Part shown: positions 45,303-55,199 of the stretch, piece after piece
Layout of the letters: every line of letters starts with the position of its first letter
How positions within the stretch are numbered: position 1 is the stretch's first letter
The notes under the pieces: generated by a model
The model's input: only the letters and a program-made list of their open reading frames with translations
Told to the model about the DNA's origin: nothing
Databases searched by the model: none
Assembly (NCBI GenBank): GCA_041821265.1
Contig: JBGUEQ010000018.1
Span: 15,313 to 79,312 of the forward strand
DNA from: Lachnotalea sp041821265
Lineage (GTDB): Bacteria; Bacillota; Clostridia; Lachnospirales; Lachnospiraceae
Length of the DNA: 64,000 bases
Direction: 5' to 3'
Translations under genes and position numbers: made by a program

Positions 45303-47096
45303 CTACTTATACAATGGTCCATATGCTTCACATGCTCTGTAATCTGAACCTTCTTTATTCATTCCAAATGCATTCCAGCTAGCTGGTCTAAAAATCTGCT
45401 CTTCTGGAACATTATGCATACATACAGGAATACGAAGCATCGAGCACATTGTAATCAAATCGGCGCCAATGTGTCCATAACTGATTGCACCATGGTTAGC
45501 GCCCCAGTTGTTCATTACGTCATAAGCAGTCGTAAAGGCACCTTCACCAGTCGTTCTTGGTGCAAACCAAGTACATGGCCATGTATAGTCTGTTCTCTTC
45601 CATAATTGATCAGAAACATCATCCGGCAAATTAACAGTCCATCCTTCTGCTATCTGAAGTACTGGTCCAAGTCCCTTTACAAGATTCATACGAATCATGG
45701 TACAAGGCATCTGTGCTCTTGTTAAAAATCTCGATGAATATCCACCGCCTCTAAAGTAACCTTGATCGGCAGCATTCCATGTTGTTGCACTTAAACATGC
45801 ATCCACATCTTGCTCTGACATGTCCCAGAAAGGCTTAATTACACCATTTCCAGCCTCGTCTTTTACTTCACCACAAGCATCAAGACAAGATGCTCCTGAA
45901 TTTATTAAGTGAATAAATCCTCCCGACTCTTTCGCAACGCCTTCTAGGTCATATCCAGTTGCTTTCTTAACTGCTTCTGGACTCCAATACGTTCTAACAT
46001 CCGCAAAGATTTGAGCGGTATTTGTTAATAATTTGCTAAACAACATACCTACTCCATTTAAACTATCATTTTCCGTAGCTAGTATATATGGCTCTCTTGT
46101 GCCTTCCCAGTCAAATGAAGAATTGAGCATTGCTTCTGGAAAATCGCAGTTTGGATAAAAATCCGTCCATTGTCTCTGGCCTTGAAATCCTGCTGCAATT
46201 GCATTATGACCCACCATCTCTTCTTCACTGCCTTCTGGAAGATTCTTGTTTCCATTCATCAAATCCTTGATAATACACATCATTTTAACAACAAATTCCC
46301 AATCTTTTTCTTTCTCTTCTACAGATTTTTGAGCATCTGTTGGATTTTTATCAAATCCTTCTGGACATTTTTCTTTGGTCCAAGCAAGCGCTTTCTGATA
46401 TTCTTTTTCATCATAGATGCCTTCTGTCATTCTACGAATGATTTCAACTTCATCTACTGATTCCACTCTCATTCCAAGATATTCTTCAAAAAACTCTACA
46501 TTCACAATTGATCCTGCTATACCCATACAGATAGAACCTATCTGTAAATAAGATTTTCCTCTCATCGAAGCTGCTGCCACCGCAGCACGACCAAAGCGAA
46601 GTAATTTCTCTTTTACATCTTCTGGAACTTCTGTATCTTCTGCATTTTTAACATCATGTCCGTATATTCCAAAAGCTGGAAGACCTTTTTGCGCATGTCC
46701 TGCTAATACTGCTGCTAAATATACTGCCCCTGGTCTTTCAGTTCCATTAAATCCCCAAACACCTTTTATAGTCATTGGATCCATATCCATTGTCTCTGAT
46801 CCATAGCACCAACACGGGGTAACGGTTAACGTAATATCAACGCCCGCTTTTCTAAACTTATCTGCACATGCTGCCGCTTCTGCAACACGTCCAATTGTGG
46901 TATCTGCTATAACAACCTTTACCGGTTCTCCATTTGAATATCTAAGATTCTTCGTAAATAATGTTGCTGCTGCGTTTGCCATTGCCATTGTTTGATCTTC
47001 AAGAGACTCTCTAACCTTGAGTGCTCCTCTTCTTGCATCAATTGTAGGTCTAATTCCTATTACTGGATAATCACCAATTAATCTACTCTCAGCCAT
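45303..47096 (-). CDS. fucI: L-fucose isomerase
   Basis: 597 aa from the ATG at 47096 (GGAGG 8 bases upstream), very close to E. coli FucI (591 aa). It converts L-fucose to L-fuculose and often accepts D-arabinose. Landmarks: PVIGIRPTIDARRGALKVRE at the start, CWCYGSETMDMDP, AVYLAAVLAGHAQKG, NSSFDWEGTREPYILATEND with metal-binding acidic residues, and the late NWGANHGAISYGHIGADL with a catalytic-region His. It appears monocistronic here. No fuculokinase or aldolase gene lies in the window. The mutarotase and transporter 15 kb away complete the entry steps. Confidence 0.93.
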   Translation of the reverse strand: MAESRLIGDYPVIGIRPTIDARRGALKVRESLEDQTMAMANAAATLFTKNLRYSNGEPVKVVIADTTIGRVAEAAACADKFRKAGVDITLTVTPCWCYGSETMDMDPMTIKGVWGFNGTERPGAVYLAAVLAGHAQKGLPAFGIYGHDVKNAEDTEVPEDVKEKLLRFGRAAVAAASMRGKSYLQIGSICMGIAGSIVNVEFFEEYLGMRVESVDEVEIIRRMTEGIYDEKEYQKALAWTKEKCPEGFDKNPTDAQKSVEEKEKDWEFVVKMMCIIKDLMNGNKNLPEGSEEEMVGHNAIAAGFQGQRQWTDFYPNCDFPEAMLNSSFDWEGTREPYILATENDSLNGVGMLFSKLLTNTAQIFADVRTYWSPEAVKKATGYDLEGVAKESGGFIHLINSGASCLDACGEVKDEAGNGVIKPFWDMSEQDVDACLSATTWNAADQGYFRGGGYSSRFLTRAQMPCTMIRMNLVKGLGPVLQIAEGWTVNLPDDVSDQLWKRTDYTWPCTWFAPRTTGEGAFTTAYDVMNNWGANHGAISYGHIGADLITMCSMLRIPVCMHNVPEEQIFRPASWNAFGMNKEGSDYRACEAYGPLYK

Positions 47097-47349
47097 TTTA
47101 AATTCCTCCGTTTTCATTTGAACGTATCTCTATTCATAATATTCTTATAAATAGATAATAATTAACGTTTCTATACTTGTCGTGTTACACTCCAACCCTA
47201 AATAACGAGCATATAAATTTACCATAGTTCTTATATTTTCGCTTTATCCACATAGTTGTTTTGTATAATATTAAATACTTATATTTATTATTTATATGCT
47301 AATTATATAACATCTATAAAAGTTACGCTCGCAAAAATATGCTCATATA

Positions 47350-47378
47350 TGGACATTTTTTGTCATTGTTGTTATAAT
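47350..47378 (+). promoter_or_regulatory. Sigma-A-type promoter of the AraC-family gene
   Basis: TGGACA, a 17-base spacer, TATAAT, 51 bases before the GTG start. Strong by consensus. The remaining divergent region toward fucI (47097-47349) is AT-rich with no clear element. Confidence 0.7.
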
Positions 47379-47428
47379 GAATTTAGAATTTTATAAACAA
47401 TTCCCTGTAATTGAATGGAGGTCTTATT

Positions 47429-48355
47429 GTGAAAGCTTTTCATGAAGTACGAAGCTATGATTCTGATTTTATGGTGTGGCATTCTTCTTACAAGAACATA
47501 AGCTTTGTGGCGCACTGGCACAAGGAATTAGAGTTAATCTATATTCGAAATGGTAGCGCCAGAATCAGTATAAATAATAATATTTTTTTAGCAAATAAAG
47601 GTGATTTGGTAATATGTGACAGCGGTAATATTCATTATAGCGACTCTTACAATATAGACAATTCCTTAGATTTTATTATTTTTGACCCTAAGATAGTAAG
47701 CCCTCTTTATGATAAATCAAATTTTGAGCACCCACTTATAACTCGTGAAATGTTAGAATCATTGCAATTAAGTGACAAGCTGATACATTTAATTGATGTA
47801 TTAAAATTTGAGACCAAACAAAAAGAACCTTATTATCGCGAAATAATTACAGCAACACTTACTGAGTTTTGGTATCAACTTCAGCGTAAAATTCCTAAGA
47901 ATCGCAATTTAACAAGTGAAACAAGTAAAAGAGATTCTATGCTGTACGATTTACAACAGCTTCTTTCCTATATTGATACTCATTATTCAGAGAATTTATC
48001 CTTAAATTTTGCTGCAAATAAAATAAATTTTTCAGAGAGTTACTTTTCAAAGATTTTCAAGAAATTAACTGGAATGAATTATGTGAATTATGTAAACCTG
48101 ATTCGAATTGAGCACGCAGCTACTCAGCTTAAAAACACACCTGATAAAATAACAGATATTGCAATAAACTGCGGATTTAATAACATTAGAAATTTCAACC
48201 GTGTATTCAAAACAATTGCTGGAATAACCCCTACTGGATTTGCAAACGGGACAGATTCTAACCTTAATTCTTTATCTTATTACAATAGGAAAACTTCGGA
48301 AAAGCAGTTTGTGGAGAATGACTCTGTTACTTTGATTAATAACGAAGCACTTTAA
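47429..48355 (+). CDS. AraC-family transcriptional regulator
   Basis: The start is GTG at 47429 with GGAGG 8 bases upstream; a TTG at 47411 opens a longer frame but lacks an RBS. The 308-aa protein has an N-terminal cupin-like sensor (HWHKELELIYIRNG, GDLVICDSGNIHYSDS) and a C-terminal double AraC HTH (about 185-285: LNFAANKINFSESYFSKIF, then DIAINCGFNNIRNFNRVFK). It is divergent from fucI, whose promoter it may control. Sugar sensing is the usual role of this architecture. Confidence 0.87.
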   Translation: MKAFHEVRSYDSDFMVWHSSYKNISFVAHWHKELELIYIRNGSARISINNNIFLANKGDLVICDSGNIHYSDSYNIDNSLDFIIFDPKIVSPLYDKSNFEHPLITREMLESLQLSDKLIHLIDVLKFETKQKEPYYREIITATLTEFWYQLQRKIPKNRNLTSETSKRDSMLYDLQQLLSYIDTHYSENLSLNFAANKINFSESYFSKIFKKLTGMNYVNYVNLIRIEHAATQLKNTPDKITDIAINCGFNNIRNFNRVFKTIAGITPTGFANGTDSNLNSLSYYNRKTSEKQFVENDSVTLINNEAL

Positions 48356-48396
48356 GAACATTTTTCTTATTACTCCGTCCTATATGTTACAATTTA

Positions 48397-48478
48397 TGTA
48401 ACGTTCAGCCATACCATTCATAATGTGCCAGAATATACAAATATGCTTATCAGTTCGGTAATTGTCTGGCACATTATG
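48397..48478 (+). repeat. Hairpin repeat upstream of a promoter, copy H1
   Basis: It aligns over about 80 bases with 57905-57988 (TCATAATRTGYCAGAATATAC, ATATGCT, ATCAGTTC, GTAATT, CTGGCAC). It folds into a perfect 14-bp stem CATAATGTGCCAGA/TCTGGCACATTATG. A consensus promoter starts 28 bases downstream. Confidence 0.7.
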
Positions 48479-48506
48479 ACTTTTATTAAATTTATAGATT
48501 TTATTA

Positions 48507-48535
48507 TTGACTTATTCAGATTGGCATAATATAGT
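48507..48535 (+). promoter_or_regulatory. Promoter of the cupin gene
   Basis: TTGACT, a 17-base spacer, TATAGT. It lies 95 bases upstream of the cupin start codon. Confidence 0.7.
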
Positions 48536-48629
48536 TAATGCTAGCTAACCATATGGCTAGCGGATTTAAATAGGCTTTCATTTACAATTGACAACACAAA
48601 TTTGCGAAACCGCATCAATGGAGGAACTT

Positions 48630-48956
48630 ATGTATACAGAAAACAAAACAATAGAATTAACAGATTTAGGTGGTGGAGTTACAAGAAAAGTTTTATCTTA
48701 TAGCGAAAATATTATGTCTGTTGAGCTGCATTTTGACAAAGATTCAGTTGGTGCACTGCACTCTCATCCTCATGAGCAAATCGGTTATATTATTTCTGGC
48801 TCACTTCTTTATAAAGAGGTAGGACAAGAAGATAAAGCGTTGGTAACAGGTGATACCTATTGTGTTGCTCCTGGTATAGAACATGGTGTCGTAGCACTCG
48901 AAGAAACCATGCTTCTCGATATTTTTACACCAATGAGAAAAGATTTTATTGAATAA
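48630..48956 (+). CDS. Small cupin-domain protein
   Basis: 108 aa from the ATG at 48630 with GGAGG 5 bases upstream; the longer TTG-started frame from 48588 has no RBS. A single cupin barrel: GALHSHPHEQIGYIISGSLL carries His, His and Gln/Glu metal ligands, and YCVAPGIEHGVVALEE the second-motif His. The function is not predictable beyond small-molecule binding or isomerisation. It is a single gene between two strong structural elements. Confidence 0.82.
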   Translation: MYTENKTIELTDLGGGVTRKVLSYSENIMSVELHFDKDSVGALHSHPHEQIGYIISGSLLYKEVGQEDKALVTGDTYCVAPGIEHGVVALEETMLLDIFTPMRKDFIE

Positions 48957-49002
48957 CTTTATAATAACTATTAATAAAATCTATTGATTTTATTTCTATT
49001 AA

Positions 49003-49061
49003 GATAAATTAAGGCGAATGAAAACCATCTACTATTAGTTTTCATTCGCCTTAATTTTATC
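49003..49061 (+). terminator. Bidirectional terminator between the cupin and dCMP deaminase genes
   Basis: A perfect stem of about 20 bp (AAATTAAGGCGAATGAAAAC and its complement) with a 12-base loop, in T/A-rich flanks, between convergent genes. Confidence 0.85.
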
Positions 49062-49122
49062 TGATTTTGCAAAAGAACAACACAAAGTTCTGTATAATAA
49101 GCCACCGTCACCTATCGAAACA

Positions 49123-49608
49123 TTATAACTTAAATGTAATTTCTCTATCTGATTTATGATATTGATGATAATTTACTCCTGCAGCATCCAACATTTTTTT
49201 GGAAGCAATGACGGATGCTGTATCCTTATATTTATCTTCGTTATAAACTATGGTTTTGATACCCGATTGAATAATCGCCTTGGCGCATTCGTTACATGGA
49301 AATAAGGATACATAGAGCTTTGCCCCCTCCAAACTTCCACCACGATAATTTAAAATAGCGTTCAACTCACTATGAGTAGTATATAAATATTTGTTTTCTA
49401 GTGGTTCCCCCTCTTTTTCCCAAGGAAATTCATCATCCGAACAGCCTAGCGGAAAACCATTATAGCCCATTGATAAAATCTTATTATCTTGACTAACAAT
49501 ACATGCACCTACTTGTGTACTTGGGTCTTTTGATCTCATACCAGATAATTTGGCAACACCCATAAAATATTCATCCCATGTAATATAATCTACTCTTTTA
49601 CCACTCAT
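49123..49608 (-). CDS. Deoxycytidylate (dCMP) deaminase, ComEB-like
   Basis: 161 aa from the ATG at 49608 (GGAGG upstream); a longer frame overlaps upp and is rejected. Zinc site: THSELNAILN (His, Glu) and SLFPCNECAKAII (Pro-Cys-x-x-Cys). Also WDEYFMGVAKLSGMRSKDPSTQVGA at the start. It converts dCMP to dUMP for dTTP synthesis. It follows upp by 46 bases, so pyrimidine salvage genes are grouped here. Confidence 0.9.
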   Translation of the reverse strand: MSGKRVDYITWDEYFMGVAKLSGMRSKDPSTQVGACIVSQDNKILSMGYNGFPLGCSDDEFPWEKEGEPLENKYLYTTHSELNAILNYRGGSLEGAKLYVSLFPCNECAKAIIQSGIKTIVYNEDKYKDTASVIASKKMLDAAGVNYHQYHKSDREITFKL

Positions 49609-49654
49609 AGAAACAATTCCTCCTTGTCTATGCCTTGCTAACGAATTCATTTTT

Positions 49655-50284
49655 CTACTTTGTTCCGAATATTCTATCCCCTGCATCTCCAAGACCAGGA
49701 ACAATATATCCATGCTCATTTAAACGTTCATCTAAAGAACCAATATACATATCAACTTCTGGATGCTCTTTCTGCATTCTCTTTACACCTTCTGGAGCAG
49801 CAATAATACACATAAATCTTATGTTTTTAACGCCTTTATCTTTTAGCATCTGAATAGCTGCAATGGAAGAACCACCTGTAGCAAGCATTGGATCCACTAC
49901 AAAGACATCTCTTTCTGCAGAATCTGCTGGAAGTTTACAATAATACTCCACTGGTTCTAATGTTTCCGGATCTCTATATAAACCAATATGTCCCACTTTT
50001 GCAGCTGGTATCATTTCAAGCATTCCATCAACCATACCAAGTCCTGCTCTTAAAATTGGAACTACGGCTAATTTCTTTCCCTGAAGTTCTTTTACTGTTG
50101 TCTCACAAATTGGTGTCTGAATTTTTACATCTTGAAGTTTTAAATCTCTAGTTGCTTCATAACACATAAGCATAGCTATTTCACTAATCATTTGTCTGAA
50201 ATCCTTAGAACCTGTATCCATTCTTCTTATGATACCTATTTTGTGTTGAATTAATGGATGATCCATTACTATTACCTTTGACAT
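49655..50284 (-). CDS. upp: Uracil phosphoribosyltransferase
   Basis: 209 aa, the standard length. MDHPLIQHKIGIIRRMDTGSK... start, VPILRAGLGMVDGML (uracil/PRPP region), VVDPMLATGGSSIAAI (PRPP loop) and the C-terminal YIVPGLGDAGDRIFGTK. It makes UMP from uracil and PRPP. RBS GGAGG. It is 20 bases downstream of rpiB and upstream of the dCMP deaminase gene. Confidence 0.96.
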   Translation of the reverse strand: MSKVIVMDHPLIQHKIGIIRRMDTGSKDFRQMISEIAMLMCYEATRDLKLQDVKIQTPICETTVKELQGKKLAVVPILRAGLGMVDGMLEMIPAAKVGHIGLYRDPETLEPVEYYCKLPADSAERDVFVVDPMLATGGSSIAAIQMLKDKGVKNIRFMCIIAAPEGVKRMQKEHPEVDMYIGSLDERLNEHGYIVPGLGDAGDRIFGTK

Positions 50285-50303
50285 GTTTGTTTTCCTCCTA
50301 AAC

Positions 50304-50732
50304 TTAGTCTTCTATTAGACTTATCCTTGTTTTATGTCTTTCTTCATCTGAAAAATTAGTCTTTAAAAATGTATCTACTATTTTAATTGCAAGTCCTGGA
50401 CCTACAACTCTTGCACCTATAGCCAAAATGTTAGCATCATTGTGAAGTCTTGTCGCTTCAGCGCTAAAGCAATCGGAACAAAGGGCCGCTCTAATTCCTT
50501 TTATCTTATTAGCCGCGATTGAAATCCCAATACCTGTCCCGCAAATAATAATTCCCTTATCACATTCTCCACTAATAATTGCATTTGCGACTGCTTTACC
50601 GTAAACCGGATAATCACAAGCAACCTCGTCAAAGCACCCGTAATCCTTAAATTCTAACTTCTGTTCATTCAAATAAGCAATTATCTCTTGCTTTAATGAA
50701 AATCCACCATGATCACTACCTAGTGCTATCAT
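50304..50732 (-). CDS. rpiB: Ribose 5-phosphate isomerase B
   Basis: 142 aa. IALGSDHGGFSLKQEI at the start, the catalytic Cys in IICGTGIGISIAANK, and RAALCSDCFSAEATRLHNDAN. It interconverts ribose 5-phosphate and ribulose 5-phosphate. RBS AAGGAGG. The order Sua5-rpiB-upp-dCMP deaminase is common in clostridia. Confidence 0.95.
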   Translation of the reverse strand: MIALGSDHGGFSLKQEIIAYLNEQKLEFKDYGCFDEVACDYPVYGKAVANAIISGECDKGIIICGTGIGISIAANKIKGIRAALCSDCFSAEATRLHNDANILAIGARVVGPGLAIKIVDTFLKTNFSDEERHKTRISLIED

Positions 50733-50838
50733 TTTCTGTTCCTCCTTATAATAAATTATAAATTTTTCTTTTGCCTGACTTGTAAAACATTGTTAACCTA
50801 TCACAATCTCTAATAATGCTAATTGCCCTCTTATATGA

Positions 50839-51894
50839 TTATCTGATACGAATTATTTTGTGGCCGGCCGCTTTTAGTAGCCTATTCATGATAGCAACTC
50901 CCATGCTTCCATTGCTAAAACTTTCAGAATAAATAAATTCTACATTAGTATCATCAAATTCTCTTAATACATTGTACAAGTTATGACTAATTGTCTGCTC
51001 ATCATTTCTTTTTCCAATACTTTTAACTTGTCCAAATTGATATTTATCTATTGTTTCATCTGTTGCAATGATTCCAACATTGTTATAATTTGCGATTTTT
51101 TCTTCTGATAATCTATTTATCATATCAATTACTGCTTGTTCTTCGCCCTCAATGATTGTCAGATCTCCTTTTGGAGCATAATGCTTATACTTCATACCTG
51201 GAGCTTTTGGTTTTTCATTACTCCCATTCCCTGCAAAAATTGTTTTATCTACAAGAACTTCTCCTATTACTTCCTCGAGCATTTCTTTATTAATATAACC
51301 TGGCCTTAATATCATTGGGGTGTCTGTACTAAGATCTACTATCGTAGACTCAATTCCAATACCAACCATTCCACCATCCAGAATCATATCAATTTTCCCA
51401 TTTAAATCTTCCCAAACATGTGATGCTTTGGTTGGACTTGGTCGCCCCGAAGTATTCGCACTTGGTGCAGCAACGTAGCCTCCAGAAGCTTTAATTAATT
51501 CCAATGCAAGTCTATGATTTGGCATTCTTACAGCCACCGTATTTAATCCGCCGGTTGTTCCCAACGGAACCATATCGCATTTATTGAAAATCATCGTTAA
51601 CGGACCCGGCCAAAATTTATCAGCCAATTTCTTAGCTTTCACAGGAATCTCAAGTACTAAATTATCTAGCGCCTCCATTTCTGCTATGTGTACAATTAGC
51701 GGATTATCAGAAGGACGCCCTTTCGCTTCATATATTTTTGCTGATGCTCGTTCATCCAATGCATTAGCACCAAGTCCATATACTGTTTCTGTTGGGAAGG
51801 CAACAAGCCCTCCGTTTTTCATGATTTCTCCTGCTTCACAAATGACTTTCATATTAATATTTTTACTATCTATCTTTTTCAGTATTGTATTCAT
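50839..51894 (-). CDS. Threonylcarbamoyl-AMP synthase (Sua5/YwlC type)
   Basis: 351 aa from the ATG at 51894 (GAGG 5 bases upstream); the longer frame from 51957 has no RBS. The YrdC domain covers residues 20-205 (GGLVAFPTETVYGLGANALD, KGRPSDNPLIVHI, AVRMPNHRLALELI, APSANTSGRPSPT). A linker with SPGMKYKHYAP-like APGMKYKHYAP and the C-terminal Sua5 domain follow. It provides threonylcarbamoyl-AMP for tRNA t6A37 modification. Confidence 0.93.
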   Translation of the reverse strand: MNTILKKIDSKNINMKVICEAGEIMKNGGLVAFPTETVYGLGANALDERASAKIYEAKGRPSDNPLIVHIAEMEALDNLVLEIPVKAKKLADKFWPGPLTMIFNKCDMVPLGTTGGLNTVAVRMPNHRLALELIKASGGYVAAPSANTSGRPSPTKASHVWEDLNGKIDMILDGGMVGIGIESTIVDLSTDTPMILRPGYINKEMLEEVIGEVLVDKTIFAGNGSNEKPKAPGMKYKHYAPKGDLTIIEGEEQAVIDMINRLSEEKIANYNNVGIIATDETIDKYQFGQVKSIGKRNDEQTISHNLYNVLREFDDTNVEFIYSESFSNGSMGVAIMNRLLKAAGHKIIRIR

Positions 51895-52063
51895 TTTTTC
51901 CTCGATTTGCGTAATGTTTACACACAAAACATACATGTAAAATTTTCTTTCACGCAATTTCTATTTTTGCTGTCCATCCATATCCCGTAAAACTTTTTCA
52001 CACCATTTACATTCTAATATTTCTTTCATTTAATATGTAATCCTGTTCAAGCAATCTACGCTC

Positions 52064-52753
52064 TTACAACCCATTAATATATTGTAATATTCCAAGGTGA
52101 ATTGCCCAAGCTAGTTTTTTTTGATAATTTTCATCAATCAAATTTTCTGCCTCTTCATAATTAGACAAAAACCCACATTCCACAATTACTGTGGTAGCAT
52201 CTGTTTTCTTTAATAAATAATAGCTTGCATTATTCTTTGCTTTCCGCTTATTATCTGGTTGAACCTGTGTTTGAATCTGCTTTTGTATGATTTCAGCCAA
52301 CGTTTTTGCATTAGCCGAATGCTTATAATAAAAGACCTGTGCCCCATTTACATATTCTTCATGATAACTATTTTGATGAATACTTACTGCTACAACTGGA
52401 GCTGTTTTACTAATTAGACTGCTTCTATTTTTCATGTCTTGTGCTTTTTTATTCTTAGAATTTTCATCATAGAGACCCATATCTGTTTCTCTGGTCATAA
52501 CAACTGTTACATCTTCTGCTTCTAACATTTTTTTAAGCAACGTTGCAATGCTTAGATTAATGTCTTTCTCTAATGCATTATTAACCCCAACTTTTCCTGG
52601 ATCATTTCCGCCATGACCTGCGTCAATTACAATAATAGGCTTTTCATTATCACTTTTCATACTTGTGACTGCAACGCTTCCTTGTCGCCCTATCACCAGC
52701 GCGCAAAGCAGAAGTATTACAGTCATTACTATTTCTATATGGCTTTTCTTCAC
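52064..52753 (-). CDS. cwlD: N-acetylmuramoyl-L-alanine amidase CwlD
   Basis: 229 aa from a GTG at 52753 with GGAGG 5 bases upstream; the ATG at 52765 is itself part of that Shine-Dalgarno and is less likely. One N-terminal membrane anchor (about 8-25), then an amidase_3 domain: IDAGHGGNDPGKVG with zinc His, the Glu in ALEKDINLSIA, VSIHQNSYHE and VIVECGFLSNYEEA with the catalytic Glu. CwlD prepares muramic-delta-lactam in spore cortex, which suggests a spore former. Confidence 0.9.
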   Translation of the reverse strand: MKKSHIEIVMTVILLLCALVIGRQGSVAVTSMKSDNEKPIIVIDAGHGGNDPGKVGVNNALEKDINLSIATLLKKMLEAEDVTVVMTRETDMGLYDENSKNKKAQDMKNRSSLISKTAPVVAVSIHQNSYHEEYVNGAQVFYYKHSANAKTLAEIIQKQIQTQVQPDNKRKAKNNASYYLLKKTDATTVIVECGFLSNYEEAENLIDENYQKKLAWAIHLGILQYINGL

Positions 52754-52875
52754 TATTTCCTCCATTTATGCGCATAACACACACACTGGTCAATGTAAGA
52801 GACTTCTTTTACATTGATAGATGCATAAAACATTAATTAATACATTTTATGTTTATGAAGAAAATATAATACTGT

Positions 52876-54633
52876 TTAATTTACATATTTAATAATTGTA
52901 TCCCAAATACTCTGTTTTTCAAGTCCTAATTTCCAGCAAGCGACTCCTGCGAGTTCATACTCATCGATTAGCTTCATCTTCTCTTCAATCGAAGTTTCTT
53001 CGTCAAGCCATATCTCATACCCTATGCCATCCACCTCATATTTTGCATAGTACTGAGCTGTTTCCTCATCCCACACTGGTGCTATTCCATTTGCTGTCAT
53101 TAGCTTGTCAGCATTTGCCATACTATAGATTTGACTATCTAATGTATATGGTACATACTCTGTACTCTCATTCTCACTAGCAATTACATCTGTACTCTTA
53201 GGTGTCTCTATCCAAAGCCTTGTGTAGAATGGGATTGCATTAATCACTTTTTCCTTTGGTACTTCTAGTAATGTATCCTCTATTCCAGTACGAACAAAAT
53301 TGATGGAAGCCACAGAACCTGGTGTTTCTGAAGTAGAATAATGTTCGTCATACCCCATTACTATAACATAATCAGCAACAATTCCTTGTTCTTTTCTGTC
53401 ATATAACGCAGAGTATTCAGATGGAACATAGTTATCAATGGACAATACTATCCCATTATTTCTACATTTAATAGAAAGTTCTCTAATAAATTCAATGAAA
53501 TGTTCCGCCTCTTCTGTCTTTAATTCTTCAAAATCAATATTAATGCCATCTAGATCATATTCAATGGCTGCCGCTATTAGCTGGTTAATCAGTTTCTCTC
53601 GCTTAGAAGTATACGACAACACTTCATAGGTGCTTACATCGTCATTAAAATTATCCACTAGCGCCCATACTTCTATCCCAAGTTGATGTGCATGTTGTAC
53701 ATACGTTGAATCTGCTAGGCTAGATATATTTCCATCATTATCAGAAAGTGAGAACCACGTTGGTGAAATTGTATTAATTCCCTTCGTATCTGCCAAGAGC
53801 GTAAGCAGTTTATCATTAGCTGCTCGTTCCGTAACTTGGTTCCATGCAAGGTTAATATCATAATCCTTTGAAATATTTGTGTAGACTGGTTCTTCAAAGC
53901 TTCTTGTTTCGGCTTGTTCTACTATATTTGTTAAGTTTTTATTCTTAATATAACCAATGAAGGCATCTTCACTTCTAACTTTACTCCACTCATCGCCTTG
54001 TTCTAGAACAGTAACCTTGCTTCCTTTCACAACATCAGTCAAAATCAGACTCTTAATTCCGCCTTTCACGCGAACACAGTCATCAACTTTCAGTTCTGCA
54101 TAAGTCACATTGTTCCATTCGTATGTTATATGAACTCTATTTGGTTCACTAAATTTTTCATATGCAATATTTGTATATTTCTGAATAAAATCTAACGCAA
54201 TATAAGCATTCGTTCCATCCACTTTAACAATCTTATAATTCTCTGTATTCTTTGTCTTACCTATATTATAATCTTTACTTCCCACCTCTGCCGAAATCAA
54301 GTCCGTTGGTGTTGTATAAAGAAGAACGTTCTCATTTGGGTCCCAATAAAATCTGGAATTTAAATATTCTTTCACTGTATTATATTCAAGATAAACTTCA
54401 TCATCAAAAATCAATCCTTTTTCTTTGACTTTGGTATCTTGTAAAATGACTGCTACCTCGTCCTCTTGTGTAATATCAAAGTATTGTGTTAGATCAGCTC
54501 TATCATCTGTAGGCGTATATTTTTCAATTATATTTCCCACCATATAGATAATTAGCACTATTAGTAATAACACTAGTGTCGCAAAAACTGAAATCATTTT
54601 CTTTTTTAGTTCCGGAGATTTTCTCCTACGCAT
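52876..54633 (-). CDS. Membrane-anchored GH18 glycosidase with SH3 domain (spore wall hydrolase-like)
   Basis: 585 aa. An N-terminal basic anchor and membrane helix (12-36), a copper-amine-oxidase-like N-domain with repeated short strands (50-170), an SH3-like domain (about 175-240, VLEQGDEWSKVRSEDAFIGYI), then GH18 (255-585). The GH18 motif YDLDGINIDFEEL carries the catalytic Glu. The family (YaaH/YdhD relatives) cleaves N-acetylglucosaminyl bonds in peptidoglycan, often spore cortex. RBS GGAGGG. It follows the same direction as cwlD. Confidence 0.88.
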   Translation of the reverse strand: MRRRKSPELKKKMISVFATLVLLLIVLIIYMVGNIIEKYTPTDDRADLTQYFDITQEDEVAVILQDTKVKEKGLIFDDEVYLEYNTVKEYLNSRFYWDPNENVLLYTTPTDLISAEVGSKDYNIGKTKNTENYKIVKVDGTNAYIALDFIQKYTNIAYEKFSEPNRVHITYEWNNVTYAELKVDDCVRVKGGIKSLILTDVVKGSKVTVLEQGDEWSKVRSEDAFIGYIKNKNLTNIVEQAETRSFEEPVYTNISKDYDINLAWNQVTERAANDKLLTLLADTKGINTISPTWFSLSDNDGNISSLADSTYVQHAHQLGIEVWALVDNFNDDVSTYEVLSYTSKREKLINQLIAAAIEYDLDGINIDFEELKTEEAEHFIEFIRELSIKCRNNGIVLSIDNYVPSEYSALYDRKEQGIVADYVIVMGYDEHYSTSETPGSVASINFVRTGIEDTLLEVPKEKVINAIPFYTRLWIETPKSTDVIASENESTEYVPYTLDSQIYSMANADKLMTANGIAPVWDEETAQYYAKYEVDGIGYEIWLDEETSIEEKMKLIDEYELAGVACWKLGLEKQSIWDTIIKYVN

Positions 54634-54686
54634 GCAACTATCCCTCCTTGCGGTTTCCCCGTTAATTATATTTACTCAAAATTTAA

Positions 54687-54842
54687 TAAAGAACGTATAG
54701 CGTGTTCTTTATCCCGTTAAGAATTTACCTTTGCAAGCAAGTAAATTCATTTATCGGTATTATATAAAGAACGTAAAGCGTGTTCTTTATCCCGTTATGA
54801 ATTTACCTTTGCAAGCAAGTAAATTCATTTATCGGTATTATA
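54687..54842. repeat. Two tandem 78-bp repeats with hairpins
   Basis: Units 54687-54764 and 54765-54842 differ at two positions. Each contains AAAGAAC..GTTCTTT (around GTAWAGCGT) and GAATTTAC..GTAAATTC (around CTTTGCAAGCAA). They lie upstream of the GH18 gene. Confidence 0.9.
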
Positions 54843-55199
54843 CCATGAACAAATTGCAACGTCATTACTATTTTCGACATTGTAAATATTTTTTAAGATA
54901 TTAGCATTTTTTATGTAATATCTTCGGTAACTATTCACGAACCATGAAAACAAGATTTTTTAGAAGCAATCATAGAAAAACAAATTCTAGCAAGCATAAA
55001 GTTATGCAAACAAATAATTTGTATGCACGTTAATTATGCTGAAATCGTCAAGCTAACTCACCGCATGTATTTTCACATAGCCAGTTGCCAAAATATTAAT
55101 CAACTAATCTTGGCAACTGTCCATCTATTAAATACCCACGTATTAATGTGTATTTAAATTAATTGTGACACCTGATTTCATGAAATCATTTAATTATAT

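Noticed and set aside
55083..55187. Successive inverted repeats as a small CRISPR array
   Set aside because: The repeats differ from each other and there are no regular spacers or cas genes.
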